Shown here: positions 47,490 to 57,711 of the stretch, piece after piece
Position numbering within the stretch: position 1 is the first letter of the stretch
Layout: each line of letters opens with the position of its first letter
From: Pseudomonadota bacterium
GTDB taxonomy: Bacteria > Pseudomonadota > Alphaproteobacteria > Micavibrionales > UBA1664
Assembly (NCBI GenBank): GCA_009926935.1
Contig: RFNZ01000003.1
Coordinates: 34,551-98,550, forward strand
Length of the DNA: 64,000 nucleotides
Direction of reading: 5' to 3'
The notes under the pieces: model-generated
Told to the model about the DNA's origin: nothing
Databases searched by the model: none
Seen by the model: the letters and a program-made list of their open reading frames with translations, nothing else
Translations under genes and position numbers: made by a program

Positions 47490-48542
47490 CTATTTATTGA
47501 GCTGCCTTGCTACATCGAGTGCTGCGTATGTGAGGATGCCGTCAGCACCAGCTCGCCGGAAGCACATCATCATTTCCATCGCAGCTTTTTCGTAGTCGAG
47601 GGCGCCTGCTTCGGCAGCAAATTTCAGCATCGCGTATTCACCACTGATGTTATAGGCGAAGGTAGGGAGGCCGAAGGTTTCTTTCACGCGGTAGAGCACA
47701 TCAAGGTAAGGCAGGCCGGGTTTTACCATTACCATGTCCGCGCCTTCGGCGATATCCAGCGCGACTTCGCGCAGCGCTTCGTCGCCGTTTGCGGGGTCCA
47801 TCTGATAGGTTTTGCGGTCGCCTTTGTTGAGGCTGCATCCGGCAGCTTCGCGGAATGGCCCGTAAAAGCATGATGCGTATTTTGCGGCATAGGCCATGAT
47901 AGGCGTGTCTATGAAGCCTTGGTCATCGAGCGCGTTGCGGATGCTGGCTACCTGCCCGTCCATCATGCCCGAAGGCGCGATGATATCGGCGCCGGCGCGG
48001 GCTGCGATAACGGCTTGTTTTCCGATGTTTTCGATGGTGGCATCATTATCCACGCGGCCGTCTTTGGTAAGTGGGCCGCAATGGCCGTGGTCGGTGTATT
48101 CGCAAAAACACGCATCGGCAATCACAACGGTATCGGGGCAGGCGTCTTTGACACGCTTTATCATGCGGTCAAGCAGGCCGCCGGCGCGCATGGAATCGCT
48201 GCCCGTGTGGTCTTTGTGGTGGCTCACGCCAAACAACATCACCGCGCCCAATTTTGCGGCATCTGCCTGTTTTACGATATCGACGATGCTTTTCTCGGTT
48301 TCGCGGTAGACGCCGGGCATGGATTTGATAGGTGTGCGGGCGTCCAGATTTTCTTCAACGAAGAGCGGCAAGATCAGATGCTGCGGTTCGATAGCGTTTT
48401 CGCGCACCATGCGACGGATGCCCTCAGAGCCACGGTTGCGGCGCATGCGCGTGTTCGGGAAAGCGGCGTTGCCACTGACCACTTTATCATCGGCATGATG
48501 ACGTGTAGGTTTGAACCAGGATTTTGGAGAAAGGACGTTCAT
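47490..48542 (-). CDS. hemB: delta-aminolevulinic acid dehydratase
   Basis: LILPLFVEE, DACFCEYTDHGHCG, APSGMMDGQV, MVKPGLPYLDV. Confidence 0.97.
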   Translation of the reverse strand: MNVLSPKSWFKPTRHHADDKVVSGNAAFPNTRMRRNRGSEGIRRMVRENAIEPQHLILPLFVEENLDARTPIKSMPGVYRETEKSIVDIVKQADAAKLGAVMLFGVSHHKDHTGSDSMRAGGLLDRMIKRVKDACPDTVVIADACFCEYTDHGHCGPLTKDGRVDNDATIENIGKQAVIAARAGADIIAPSGMMDGQVASIRNALDDQGFIDTPIMAYAAKYASCFYGPFREAAGCSLNKGDRKTYQMDPANGDEALREVALDIAEGADMVMVKPGLPYLDVLYRVKETFGLPTFAYNISGEYAMLKFAAEAGALDYEKAAMEMMMCFRRAGADGILTYAALDVARQLNK

Positions 48543-49569
48543 GAAAGCCTCACCGCGCAAAGATACTGTTGTTGAAGATGGCCTTTTCATAGACGAAGGG
48601 CGCGGTTTTGTCCATGTTACGCTCGATCGTCCCGAGGCATTGAACGCACTTTCTCATCCCATGATACTTGGTTTGCGGCGCATTTTGCGAGAGGAGAGCG
48701 CCCGTACCATTCTGGTGACCGGGGCTGGTGGCAAGGCCTTTTGTGCGGGTGGGGATATCAAGGCGCAGGTCAATGCCATCAAGGGGGGTGACCGCAAAAC
48801 GCCACATGCGTATTTTAAGGATGAATACGGGCTTAATGCCGATTTGTACCACCATAAGGGGCATTATGTTTCTTACTTGAACGGCATTACGATGGGCGGT
48901 GGTTACGGTGTTTCAGCGCACGGGTCGCATATTGTAGCGACCGAGGCCACGCAGTTTGCGATGCCTGAAGTCAAAATCGGCTTTTTCCCTGATGTCGGGG
49001 CTGTGTATCATTTGGCGCGCCTGCCCCATGAGTTGGGCACTTATCTGGCGCTTACTGGCAATACCATAGGGCCAGTTGACTTAATGTATACGGGCCTCGC
49101 TGAGGCGTTTATCCCGCTTGATGCATTCGACCGAATGAAGGCAGCGCTTGATACCAACAGCCCGGATGATGTTTTGCCTTCGCTGCATATTTCGCCCTCC
49201 GGCACCAGCATTTTGGAGCAGAATCAGGACCTGATTGCCCAAGCCTTTGCCTATAGCAACGTGGAAGAAATTCTGGATGCGCTGGCAGGCGAGGGTTCGG
49301 CATTCGCAAATCAGGCGGCTGCCGATATACGGGCGCGGGCGCCCATCAGCGTCAAGGTGGCTTTGGCCCATATCCGGATGGCTGCGCGGGATGATTTTGA
49401 TACCGTGATTGCGCGCGATGTGCGCTTGTCTGCCAAGTTTCTGGAAAGTCCTGACTTTGCGGAAGGGGTGCGAGCCGCCATTATTGATAAAGACAAGAAT
49501 CCGCGCTGGAAACCAGCCAGCTTGGCTGAGGTGAGCGATGAAATCGTCGCCCTTTACTTAAATTCTTAA
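48541..49569 (+). CDS. enoyl-CoA hydratase/3-hydroxyisobutyryl-CoA hydrolase family
   Basis: KAFCAGGDIKA, GITMGGGYGVSAHG, PEVKIGFFPDVGAVY. Confidence 0.93.
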   Translation: MKASPRKDTVVEDGLFIDEGRGFVHVTLDRPEALNALSHPMILGLRRILREESARTILVTGAGGKAFCAGGDIKAQVNAIKGGDRKTPHAYFKDEYGLNADLYHHKGHYVSYLNGITMGGGYGVSAHGSHIVATEATQFAMPEVKIGFFPDVGAVYHLARLPHELGTYLALTGNTIGPVDLMYTGLAEAFIPLDAFDRMKAALDTNSPDDVLPSLHISPSGTSILEQNQDLIAQAFAYSNVEEILDALAGEGSAFANQAAADIRARAPISVKVALAHIRMAARDDFDTVIARDVRLSAKFLESPDFAEGVRAAIIDKDKNPRWKPASLAEVSDEIVALYLNS

Positions 49570-49637
49570 GCAGATTAACCTTTTATCAGTACAATTTGTG
49601 AATAATTTGATGGAATAACCACTTCAAGGGGTTCCCC

Positions 49638-50117
49638 GTGCTTTCCAACGCGTATCACGATTCCATCCAGCTCATCGAGCGCCTGCACCGCCGTTTTCTT
49701 GACGTCGTCAAGGCCGAACTGGACCGTCAGGGCATTCAGGACATCAACAACATCCAGGCCATGATCCTATACAACATTGGTGACGATGACCTCACGGTGG
49801 GCGAGTTGACCCTGCGTGGCTACTACATGGGTTCCAACGTTTCGTATAACGTCAAGAAAATGGTCGAGAATGATTACATCATTCAGGAGCGTTCGGTTCA
49901 CGACAAACGTTCTGTGCGTGTACGTCTTTCTGAAAAAGGTAAAAAACTCTATGTCAGTCTTGAAAAAATGTACCAGAAGCATGAGGAGCTTATCCGCACC
50001 ACGGATCTCTCACGCGAGAAGCTGGATATGCTCAATACTTCGCTGAAACTGCTTGAGCGCTTTTGGGCATCTCAATCTGCCTTTGCGGGTCTTGATACGC
50101 TGGATGACGATTTTTAG
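49638..50117 (+). CDS. MarR-family regulator, LdtR-like
   Basis: Winged helix with LRGYYMGSNVSYNVKKMVENDYIIQERSVHDKRSVRVRLSEKG. Confidence 0.85.
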   Translation: MLSNAYHDSIQLIERLHRRFLDVVKAELDRQGIQDINNIQAMILYNIGDDDLTVGELTLRGYYMGSNVSYNVKKMVENDYIIQERSVHDKRSVRVRLSEKGKKLYVSLEKMYQKHEELIRTTDLSREKLDMLNTSLKLLERFWASQSAFAGLDTLDDDF

Positions 50118-50133
50118 GATTGTTTTATCTTCA

Positions 50134-50166
50134 CTAAAAAGGCGCCTCTGGGCGCCTTTTTGTTTT
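50134..50166. terminator. intrinsic terminator
   Basis: AAAAAGGCGCCTCTGGGCGCCTTTTTG between convergent genes. Confidence 0.9.
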
Positions 50167-51486
50167 CTAGATTGTCCAGGTCATCGGGTCGGCCATCGTT
50201 TGTGATCCCGAGGCCATGTCTTTTACTTCGTGATTCTTGCCGTCTTCAAAAGGCGGGAACCAGACAAACGGGATGCCTTTTTTATTGGCGTATTCCATCT
50301 GTTTTTTGACGTTTTGCGGCGCGTGGTAGAGCTCAACATTGAACCCGCGTTTTCTGAGCGTGGAGGCTGTGCTTGAGGCTTCCACGCGGCGGTCCTCCGA
50401 GGGCAATACAACAAGCACCTGTGTTGGTGATTTAGGGCCGGGTTTTATGTGACCGTAGTGTGAGAGCACATCAAACAGGCGCGTAAAGCCGATGGAAATA
50501 CCTACACCGGGTAGATGGCGATTGATGTAACTGCCCGCGAGGTCGTCATATCTGCCGCCTGAGCAAACACTGCTGGTAAATTGAGGTATATCAAGCAGTA
50601 CGGTTTCATAGACCGTACCCGTATAGTAATCGAGCCCGCGGACGATGCTGAGGTCAGCAATTGCAGCGCCCTGTGGCAAGTGAGAGAGCGCGTTCATGAC
50701 GAAAGTCAGTTCTTTGATACCCTCGGCCATTTGCTCGTTCTCGGCGTGGATATTTTCGAGTACGCGCGCATCGCCCTTGAGTTTTACCAGTTGCAGTATT
50801 TTGTTGATCGAGTCTGCACCAAGGCCTGCTTCTTTTTTCAGCAGATCGGCTACCGCGTCTTCTCCAATTTTTTCGAGTTTGTCGACGGTGCGGGTGACGG
50901 AAACGCTATCGGAGATACCCAAAGCTTCTACCAACCCCAGCAGGATTTTGCGGTTGGAGATACGGATTTGCGCGCGGCCGATGCCAAGGCCGGTCATGGC
51001 TTCGTACATGACGGCGGGCATCTCGGCATCGAATGCGAGCGGTAGCTGGTCCACCGCGATCACGTCAATATCGCACTGATAAAACTCCCTCAGGCGCCCA
51101 AGCTGGGGGCGTTCGCCACGCCAGACTTTTTGCATCTGGTAGCGTTTGAAGGGGAAGGCAAGGTTGCCGAAGTGCTGCGCCACATAGCGGGCCAGAGGCA
51201 CGGTTTGGTCAAAGTGCAAGGCCAGGCGCGCATCGCCTTTTTCGTTCGGGTCGGCATGAACGCGGTTTAAAACATAAATCTCTTTATCCACTTCGCCTTT
51301 GGCTTGCAGCACTTCAAGTTCTTCAACGGCGGGGGTTTCGATGGAGCAATAACCATAGCTTTCAAAAACTTTCCTCAGGTGGTCCATCCATTGTTGTTCA
51401 ATGGCGCGGTATTCAGGCAGCCATTCAGGAAAGCCACTGATGGCTTTTGGCTTGTAAACTTGTTTCTTATCTTTTTGTTCAGTCAT
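50167..51486 (-). CDS. hisS: histidyl-tRNA synthetase (divergent subtype)
   Basis: Motif 2-like VWRGERPQLGRLREFYQCDIDVI, SIVRGLDYYTGTVYE, GGRYDDL. Confidence 0.92.
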   Translation of the reverse strand: MTEQKDKKQVYKPKAISGFPEWLPEYRAIEQQWMDHLRKVFESYGYCSIETPAVEELEVLQAKGEVDKEIYVLNRVHADPNEKGDARLALHFDQTVPLARYVAQHFGNLAFPFKRYQMQKVWRGERPQLGRLREFYQCDIDVIAVDQLPLAFDAEMPAVMYEAMTGLGIGRAQIRISNRKILLGLVEALGISDSVSVTRTVDKLEKIGEDAVADLLKKEAGLGADSINKILQLVKLKGDARVLENIHAENEQMAEGIKELTFVMNALSHLPQGAAIADLSIVRGLDYYTGTVYETVLLDIPQFTSSVCSGGRYDDLAGSYINRHLPGVGISIGFTRLFDVLSHYGHIKPGPKSPTQVLVVLPSEDRRVEASSTASTLRKRGFNVELYHAPQNVKKQMEYANKKGIPFVWFPPFEDGKNHEVKDMASGSQTMADPMTWTI

Positions 51487-51489
51487 GAT

Positions 51490-52161
51490 TTAAGCGGCGG
51501 CTTCGCCTTCCGGTTTTTTGATGATCTGGCTTGCGTAGTCGATCGAGATTTTGATGCTGTTGTCGCCTTGCGTGTATTCCATGGGGAAGCCGAAATGGCG
51601 CGCAAACATATAGGCTACATAAGGGTGGATCGTTTTAGGGGTCAGTGCATCAACCGGCAATTCGCCTTTGAGCGCTTCCGCCATACCTTCGCGAACGGTG
51701 ACCGTTTCACCCTCGGCTTCGACTGTCATGACGCATCCGTTTTTGGTAACGCGGACAGTACCGCCACGGATCAGGACTTCCCGCGCAAAGAGCATGGCGT
51801 TGACGAGTACTTTGAAAAAGCCGTTATTGAGATCCTCATCCGGCGTTGCGTTCATGAGGTCCCACTCAAGCTTGACCTTGTCGGACTCGATATAGTTGAT
51901 AAATGCCTCGTATATCATTTTGCCTGTGACCAGTGCCTCCGACCCGCCCGCGCCGTATGATAGTCTGAAAAGCTGGAGTCTTACCGATGCCTGACGGGCT
52001 GCGTGGGTCAGGAGGCCCATTGAGTCCTGCATCCCTTCGGCGCCCATTTCGGTCAGCAGTTCGACACCGTTTGAAATGGCAGCAACCGGCGAGACGATAT
52101 CGTGGCAGACCCGCGAGCACAAAAGTTCAACGACGCGGACGGGGACTTTGATGTCGTTCAT
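51490..52161 (-). CDS. ChpT-like histidine phosphotransferase
   Basis: VVELLCSRVCHDIVSPVAAISNGVELL. Confidence 0.85.
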   Translation of the reverse strand: MNDIKVPVRVVELLCSRVCHDIVSPVAAISNGVELLTEMGAEGMQDSMGLLTHAARQASVRLQLFRLSYGAGGSEALVTGKMIYEAFINYIESDKVKLEWDLMNATPDEDLNNGFFKVLVNAMLFAREVLIRGGTVRVTKNGCVMTVEAEGETVTVREGMAEALKGELPVDALTPKTIHPYVAYMFARHFGFPMEYTQGDNSIKISIDYASQIIKKPEGEAAA

Positions 52162-52175
52162 GTGTGTATCCTCTC

Positions 52176-53084
52176 TCATGCTGCGAGTGATTTTTTATCG
52201 GTATATTTGGCGAGTATTTTTTTCATCTGGGCGCCGAACTTGGGGTCTTTTAAGGCAAAGGCGATATTCGCCTCGATAAAGCCCGTATGGTGACCGCAGT
52301 CGAAATAGGGGTCCGTGAGTTCCATTGATGTAAAAGGTTGGGATTTGAGCAAGGTCTGCATTGCATCCGTCAATTGCACTTCACCGCCGGATCCGGCTTT
52401 TTGAGTTTCAAGTATTTCAAAAATCTCGGGCTGCAAAATATAGCGGCCAATGATGGAAAGCGTAGAAGGGGCATTTGACGGATCCGGTTTTTCAACCATG
52501 CCTTTTATGGCGGTTGTCTTTGCTTTTGGATCGTTTACATCAAGGATACCGTATTTTTTTACGTCTTCTTTCGAGACATGGGCGGATGCGATAACGTTAC
52601 CGCCCACATCGTTGTAAACAGTCATCATCTGTGCCGTACAGCCCTTGCCTTCCGGCAGAACCATGACATCAGGCAGGAGGAGAGCGAAGGGCTCATCCCC
52701 AAGAATTTTGCTGGCGCACCAGATCGCGTGTCCGAGACCTTTGGGATTTTGTTGCAGGACAGTCGAGAAAATACCGGATTCAAGGTTGGAGGCGCGTACT
52801 TTTTCCAGCAGGTCCGTTTTGTTTTTTTCCTTAAGGGCGATCACCAGTTCAGGCTGGTATTCAAAATGTTCGGTGATCAGCGATTTGCCGCGGCCGGATA
52901 CAAAAATGAATTCGTTAATGCCGGCTTCGCGCGCCTCTTCAACGGCCCTTTGGATGAGGGGGCGGTCTACCAGCGGAAGCATCTCTTTTGGCAAAACCTT
53001 GGTTGCGGGTAAAAAACGTGTACCAAGGCCGGCCACAGGGAAAACGGCTTTGCGGATAGGGCGTTTGAGATCAGGCTTTTTCAT
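52176..53084 (-). CDS. galU: UTP-glucose-1-phosphate uridylyltransferase
   Basis: KAVFPVAGLGTRFLPATKVLPKEMLPLVDRPLIQ. Confidence 0.97.
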   Translation of the reverse strand: MKKPDLKRPIRKAVFPVAGLGTRFLPATKVLPKEMLPLVDRPLIQRAVEEAREAGINEFIFVSGRGKSLITEHFEYQPELVIALKEKNKTDLLEKVRASNLESGIFSTVLQQNPKGLGHAIWCASKILGDEPFALLLPDVMVLPEGKGCTAQMMTVYNDVGGNVIASAHVSKEDVKKYGILDVNDPKAKTTAIKGMVEKPDPSNAPSTLSIIGRYILQPEIFEILETQKAGSGGEVQLTDAMQTLLKSQPFTSMELTDPYFDCGHHTGFIEANIAFALKDPKFGAQMKKILAKYTDKKSLAA

Positions 53085-53132
53085 GCCTGCCGAGAGTGCC
53101 GCGAAATTGGCTAAAAAGCAAGGAGGAATGGG

Positions 53133-53996
53133 CTATGCGTTCGCTGCCTTCTTGCGGCGCATCAGGGCTATACGCATATCCTCCGGCACAAGAGCGTGCG
53201 CGAGATACCGTACCTCCTGTCGTGCCGCGAGTTGCGAGGCCGAGAAGCCGGTTCCTGTTTCTGCGCCATCCAGATCAAGAAGTGTCAGGCCCTTTAAAAA
53301 CATGTCGCGGAAGATAATCCGTTCTGAAAATCCCTGAATGTACGTAAATCCGAAGCGGCCACTTAAATTTTGTAGCATTGCTTCAATATCGCGTTTGCTT
53401 TTGAGGTTTGTGGGGTTGATCCGGTTGCGCATGACAATCCAGCGCAGGCCGAGGCCAAGCTCGCTTTTACGTGCTTCCCTTACGGCCATGACGCTTTTGG
53501 CATAGGTGCTGGGGCCACGAACCTCAAGGGTTACGGGGTCAATATCGGCCAATAAATCCAGATCAACCATGGAATCGTTGACGGGTGTCACAAGCGTGTC
53601 TGCAAAGCGGTGGGCCAGACGGTTGAGATGGCTGTCGGCACCCGGCGTATCAATCACCACAAAATCGTTTTCGCGTGTTTGTTCTTCAAGGGCCATGAAA
53701 AAAAAGGCTGATTCCTCGTCCTGTTTTTCCTTGAGGGTCAAGGCATCCGACCGTTTGATGGGCATGTGGGTTGGGGAGGGGATGTTTTTCCCTTCCCTCA
53801 AAACTGTCTGGAAGCGGTTAGACAGGTAGCGGGTAAAGGTACCTTGCCTTGCATCAAGGTCGATGGTGCCAACCTTATAGCCAAGCCGGAGCAAGGCAAC
53901 CGTTGCGTGCATCGCTGCTGTTGATTTGCCGCAGCCGCCCTTCTCGTTGCCAAAAACAACGATATGGCCCACAGTGTTATCGTTCATTTGTTTCAT
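53133..53996 (-). CDS. mipZ: MipZ-type division plane ATPase
   Basis: FGNEKGGCGKSTAAMHATVALLRLGYKVGTIDLDARQGTFTRYLSNR. Confidence 0.94.
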   Translation of the reverse strand: MKQMNDNTVGHIVVFGNEKGGCGKSTAAMHATVALLRLGYKVGTIDLDARQGTFTRYLSNRFQTVLREGKNIPSPTHMPIKRSDALTLKEKQDEESAFFFMALEEQTRENDFVVIDTPGADSHLNRLAHRFADTLVTPVNDSMVDLDLLADIDPVTLEVRGPSTYAKSVMAVREARKSELGLGLRWIVMRNRINPTNLKSKRDIEAMLQNLSGRFGFTYIQGFSERIIFRDMFLKGLTLLDLDGAETGTGFSASQLAARQEVRYLAHALVPEDMRIALMRRKKAANA

Positions 53997-54027
53997 GTAT
54001 CCCGATTCTTATAGCAATATTTGCAAA

Positions 54028-55773
54028 ATGACGACCAAAACACCAGAACAACGCCTGAAAGCTGTCCGCGCCTCCATGAAATTGCAGGGGGTTGATGCCT
54101 TTATTGTGCCTTATGCCGATGCTTTCCAAAGCCGGAACCGTACCTCGGATGGCGGGAACCGCCTCCAATGGCTGACAGATTTTAGAGGGTCTGCTGGCAG
54201 CGCAGTTATTACAGCCGATAAGGCAGCTGTTTTTGTGGATGGCCGCTATGCTCTTTCGGCACGCAGCCAAATCGATGCGAACCTCTATGAAATCGTCGAT
54301 GAAACTACGGGTAAACCTGAGACGTGGTTGCCCCGCGGCACGGTCCTTGGGTATGACGCTTTTCTGCATACGAAGGCGGATCTTGATGCTTATGCACTTG
54401 CCGGCCTTGTTTTGAAAGCCTGCGCACAAAATCCGGTTGATGTAGCATGGGGTGATAAAGGACTACCGAAGCTGCGTGCTATCGCCCATGAAATCAAATT
54501 CGCCGGCCGAAGTGTCGGCGAAAAAATAGACGCTGTTTGCGCTGCCATCCGCGAAGTAGGTGACGAGGCTGCCGCTATTACGCGCCCTGACAGCGTTTCG
54601 TGGTTGTTGAACGTGCGTGTACCCGAAATTCCTGTGACACCTGTTGTGCATGGCTATGTACTTATCGATGCTGTGGCGGCCCATGTCACACTGTTTACGG
54701 ATGTTGATTGTACGTCGCCTGCAATTGTCGCTGCATTTGGCAATCGCGTTACTGTTCGCGCGCTTGCTGATATTCAATCCGGTATCGCTGATATCAAACG
54801 CAAAGCCTGGCAGATTGATGATTACAATTCACCGGCGTGGTTTCGCGCTATGCTTGAGACCGGCGGCGCCACGGTGCGGCATGCGCTTGATCCTGTAACA
54901 TGGCCAAAGGCCTGTAAAAACGATGTGGAGCAGGCAGGTATAAGGGCTAGCCATATCCGTGATGGTGTTGCGCTTGCGAAGTTGTTGCATGCTATCGACA
55001 CGCGTAAAGGTCTTACGGAGCGCGATATCGAGGCGTTGGTTTTGGCTATGCGCGCTGAAGAAGCATCATGCTTTACGCGTAGTTTTGACCCCATCGTCGG
55101 TTTTAATGAAAACGGCGCTTTCATCCACGGACAGATACCGGATGATAAAATCAAAACGGTCGAAGGCGACGGGTTGTTGCTGATTGATTCCGGTGGTCAG
55201 TATCTGGATGGTACGACGGATGTTACCCGCACGCTTGCGGTTGGCGTGCCCTCGCCCGAAATGAAGCGGGCTTTTACAACTGTGTTGCGCGGGCATATTG
55301 CTTTGGCGCACGCTGTGTTCCCCGTTGGTACATCCGGTGGGCAGCTGGATGCCTTAGCTCGCGCGCCGCTATGGGAAGCTGGCTACGATTACGGGCACGG
55401 CACGGGGCATGGTGTTGGGTACTGCCTTAACGTGCATGAGGGGCCGTGTAATTTTTCACCGCGCGTGACGCGTGCAGCAGAGCCTTTGAAGCCCGGTATT
55501 CTGATGTCTGTCGAGCCGGGTGTGTATCTTGAGGGCCGGTTTGGTATCCGCCTTGAAAATCTGTATCTCGTCGTCCCGCATAGTGAGGGCTTTTTAAAAC
55601 TGGATGCTGTTACGCTGGCACCTTTTGACAAACGTGCACTTGATTTATCGCTGATGCGCGATGACGAAAAAGAGTGGTTGAATGCCTATCATGCAAAGGT
55701 TTTTGATACTCTTTCTCCGCTTTTGCCATCCAATATCCTCCGATGGTTGACGGCGATGTGTGCACCTGTGTAA
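54028..55773 (+). CDS. aminopeptidase P family (M24) peptidase
   Basis: LIDSGGQYLDGTTDVTRTL, GHGTGHGVGYCLNVHEGP, SVEPGVYLEGRFGIRLEN; likely ATG at 54028. Confidence 0.96.
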   Translation: MTTKTPEQRLKAVRASMKLQGVDAFIVPYADAFQSRNRTSDGGNRLQWLTDFRGSAGSAVITADKAAVFVDGRYALSARSQIDANLYEIVDETTGKPETWLPRGTVLGYDAFLHTKADLDAYALAGLVLKACAQNPVDVAWGDKGLPKLRAIAHEIKFAGRSVGEKIDAVCAAIREVGDEAAAITRPDSVSWLLNVRVPEIPVTPVVHGYVLIDAVAAHVTLFTDVDCTSPAIVAAFGNRVTVRALADIQSGIADIKRKAWQIDDYNSPAWFRAMLETGGATVRHALDPVTWPKACKNDVEQAGIRASHIRDGVALAKLLHAIDTRKGLTERDIEALVLAMRAEEASCFTRSFDPIVGFNENGAFIHGQIPDDKIKTVEGDGLLLIDSGGQYLDGTTDVTRTLAVGVPSPEMKRAFTTVLRGHIALAHAVFPVGTSGGQLDALARAPLWEAGYDYGHGTGHGVGYCLNVHEGPCNFSPRVTRAAEPLKPGILMSVEPGVYLEGRFGIRLENLYLVVPHSEGFLKLDAVTLAPFDKRALDLSLMRDDEKEWLNAYHAKVFDTLSPLLPSNILRWLTAMCAPV

Positions 55774-55805
55774 ATAGCTGACCATTTATCTGGTCAGGAG
55801 TTTTC

Positions 55806-56051
55806 ATGGAATCATGGAGTTTGCAGGACGCGAAGGCGAAGTTTTCGGAATTCGTGCGCCTTGTGAAAGCAAAAGGCCCGCATCTGGTTACCGTACGCGG
55901 CAAGCCCGAAGTGGTTGTGATGACCGTCAAGGATTTTGAGGCATTGAATGCGCAAAAGCCATCACTTCTTATGCTCATGAAATCATCGCCTTTGGCCAAT
56001 ATGGATCTGGATATTGAGCGCAGCACAGCTGCACGGGAGTTTGACCTGTGA
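55806..56051 (+). CDS. Phd/YefM family antitoxin
   Basis: WSLQDAKAKFSEFVRLVKAKGPHLVTVRGKPEVVVMT. Confidence 0.92.
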   Translation: MESWSLQDAKAKFSEFVRLVKAKGPHLVTVRGKPEVVVMTVKDFEALNAQKPSLLMLMKSSPLANMDLDIERSTAAREFDL

Positions 56052-56461
56052 GCAACGGTTATCTTTTGGATACATCGGTTTTGCTTGAAACCCTGCGCAC
56101 GCGCCCGGCCATGGCTGTCATGGAATGGATGGAGAGTGTGGATCAGGATAAATTTTATGTATCTGCTCTTACTATTGGCGAGCTTATGGCGGCGCTTGAG
56201 CAGGTGTCTGATCCTGATCGCCGTACGGCTCTGATGCGCTGGATTTTGACCGACATGCAAAGCTGGTTTCGTGGAAAAATTTTGACGCTGACCCCCGAGG
56301 TTGCCGCATTTTGGGGCTCGCTTGCGGGCAAGTTGCCGCAAGGAACATCAGCTATTACCGGCCTTCAGGGGGCTTTTGCTTTAAAGCAGGGATTGGCACT
56401 TGTAACACGCGAGATGGTCGCTATTCCGCATTTAAACGTTATAAATCCGTGGGTTAGGTGA
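56048..56461 (+). CDS. PIN-domain toxin (VapC-like)
   Basis: YLLDTSVLLETLR, TIGELMAAL; overlaps the antitoxin by 4 bp. Confidence 0.9.
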   Translation: MSNGYLLDTSVLLETLRTRPAMAVMEWMESVDQDKFYVSALTIGELMAALEQVSDPDRRTALMRWILTDMQSWFRGKILTLTPEVAAFWGSLAGKLPQGTSAITGLQGAFALKQGLALVTREMVAIPHLNVINPWVR

Positions 56462-56500
56462 GGGTTGAGCATTTTCATAATTTTTGGTAGAATTTAGCCC

Positions 56501-57709
56501 ATGAATTCCAAGAAGAAAAAAGTCGTGGTGGTGGGGCTTGGCGTTTACGGAAGCGCGGTTGCAAGCCAGCTTGCGTTGATGGGCGCTGATGTTATCGGGA
56601 TCGACCAGTTTGAGCCGCCGCACAGCCATGGTTCCAGCCATGGCGGCACACGCATTACACGCATCGCGAATTTTGAGGGTGGGCGCTATGTTGAAACAGC
56701 GCTTCGTACGATCGAGATTTACAAGTGGATGCAGCAGCAAGGGTTTTCTGACAGGCCACTATTTCAAAGCAATGGTGTTTTATTGTATGGCCCTCGTGGG
56801 GATATTCTTGAAGCAACGCACGGTGTAACCAACCCTATTAAAGGTACGATTGATGTTGCCCGCAAATTTAATGTGGCGCATGAAGTATTGAGTGGGGCTG
56901 ATATTCAAGCGCGTTTTCCTGGGTTTAATCTCAGCGATGCTGAGGCCTTGGATACCATGGGCTATTTTGAGAAAGATTCAGGCACTCTGTTTCCTGAACG
57001 CTGTGTTGAAGCGCAGTTGAAGCTTGCAAGGCAGTGTGGCGCGCAGCTTTTGATGAATACGCGTGTGGCTGATGTTTCCGATACAGGATCGCAAAAAGTT
57101 GTGATGCTTGCCAATGGTACGACTATCGAAGCCGATGAGGTTGTTGTTTGTGCGGGGCCTTGGGTACGGGACTTTGTGCCAGAGGAATTGCGCCAGCACT
57201 TTAAGGTTGAGCGTCATGTGTTTGGCTGGTTTCAATCGCAGGATCCGGCCGCGTTCCACATCGATAACCATCCTAATTTTGCGCGGTTTTTCCGCATGCC
57301 TGACGGTAGCGTGGATTTCTTTTACGGCTTTCCCAATGGCCATGAGGTTGTGAAGGTTGCAAAGGAGCAAGGCAAGCCTGTTGATGTGAATGACCCGATG
57401 CGCCTTACGGTGGATGATACGGAAGTGCAGGCGTTGTTTAATACTGTGGCGCCCCATATCAAGGGTCTTACTGGTAAAATTGTAACGCGGGCTTCCTGTG
57501 TTTATACGGTTACGCCCGATCATCAGTTTTTGATTGGCGAGCATCCAGACATGCAGGGTGTGCATATTGTATCGGCTTGCTCTGGTCATGGCTTTAAGCA
57601 TGCGGCTGCCTTGGGTGAGCGCCTTGCGCAGGAAATCATGGGGCAGCGTACGCGTGGTTCATTGAATGCCGATTACGGCTGGAAGGCGCGCGGGATTGGC
57701 GCGCCTTAA
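56501..57709 (+). CDS. solA: FAD-dependent oxidase (N-methyltryptophan/sarcosine oxidase-like)
   Basis: VVGLGVYGSAVASQLALMGADVIGIDQFEPPHSHGSSHGGTRITR, SACSGHGFKHA. Confidence 0.88.
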   Translation: MNSKKKKVVVVGLGVYGSAVASQLALMGADVIGIDQFEPPHSHGSSHGGTRITRIANFEGGRYVETALRTIEIYKWMQQQGFSDRPLFQSNGVLLYGPRGDILEATHGVTNPIKGTIDVARKFNVAHEVLSGADIQARFPGFNLSDAEALDTMGYFEKDSGTLFPERCVEAQLKLARQCGAQLLMNTRVADVSDTGSQKVVMLANGTTIEADEVVVCAGPWVRDFVPEELRQHFKVERHVFGWFQSQDPAAFHIDNHPNFARFFRMPDGSVDFFYGFPNGHEVVKVAKEQGKPVDVNDPMRLTVDDTEVQALFNTVAPHIKGLTGKIVTRASCVYTVTPDHQFLIGEHPDMQGVHIVSACSGHGFKHAAALGERLAQEIMGQRTRGSLNADYGWKARGIGAP

Positions 57710-57711
57710 AT

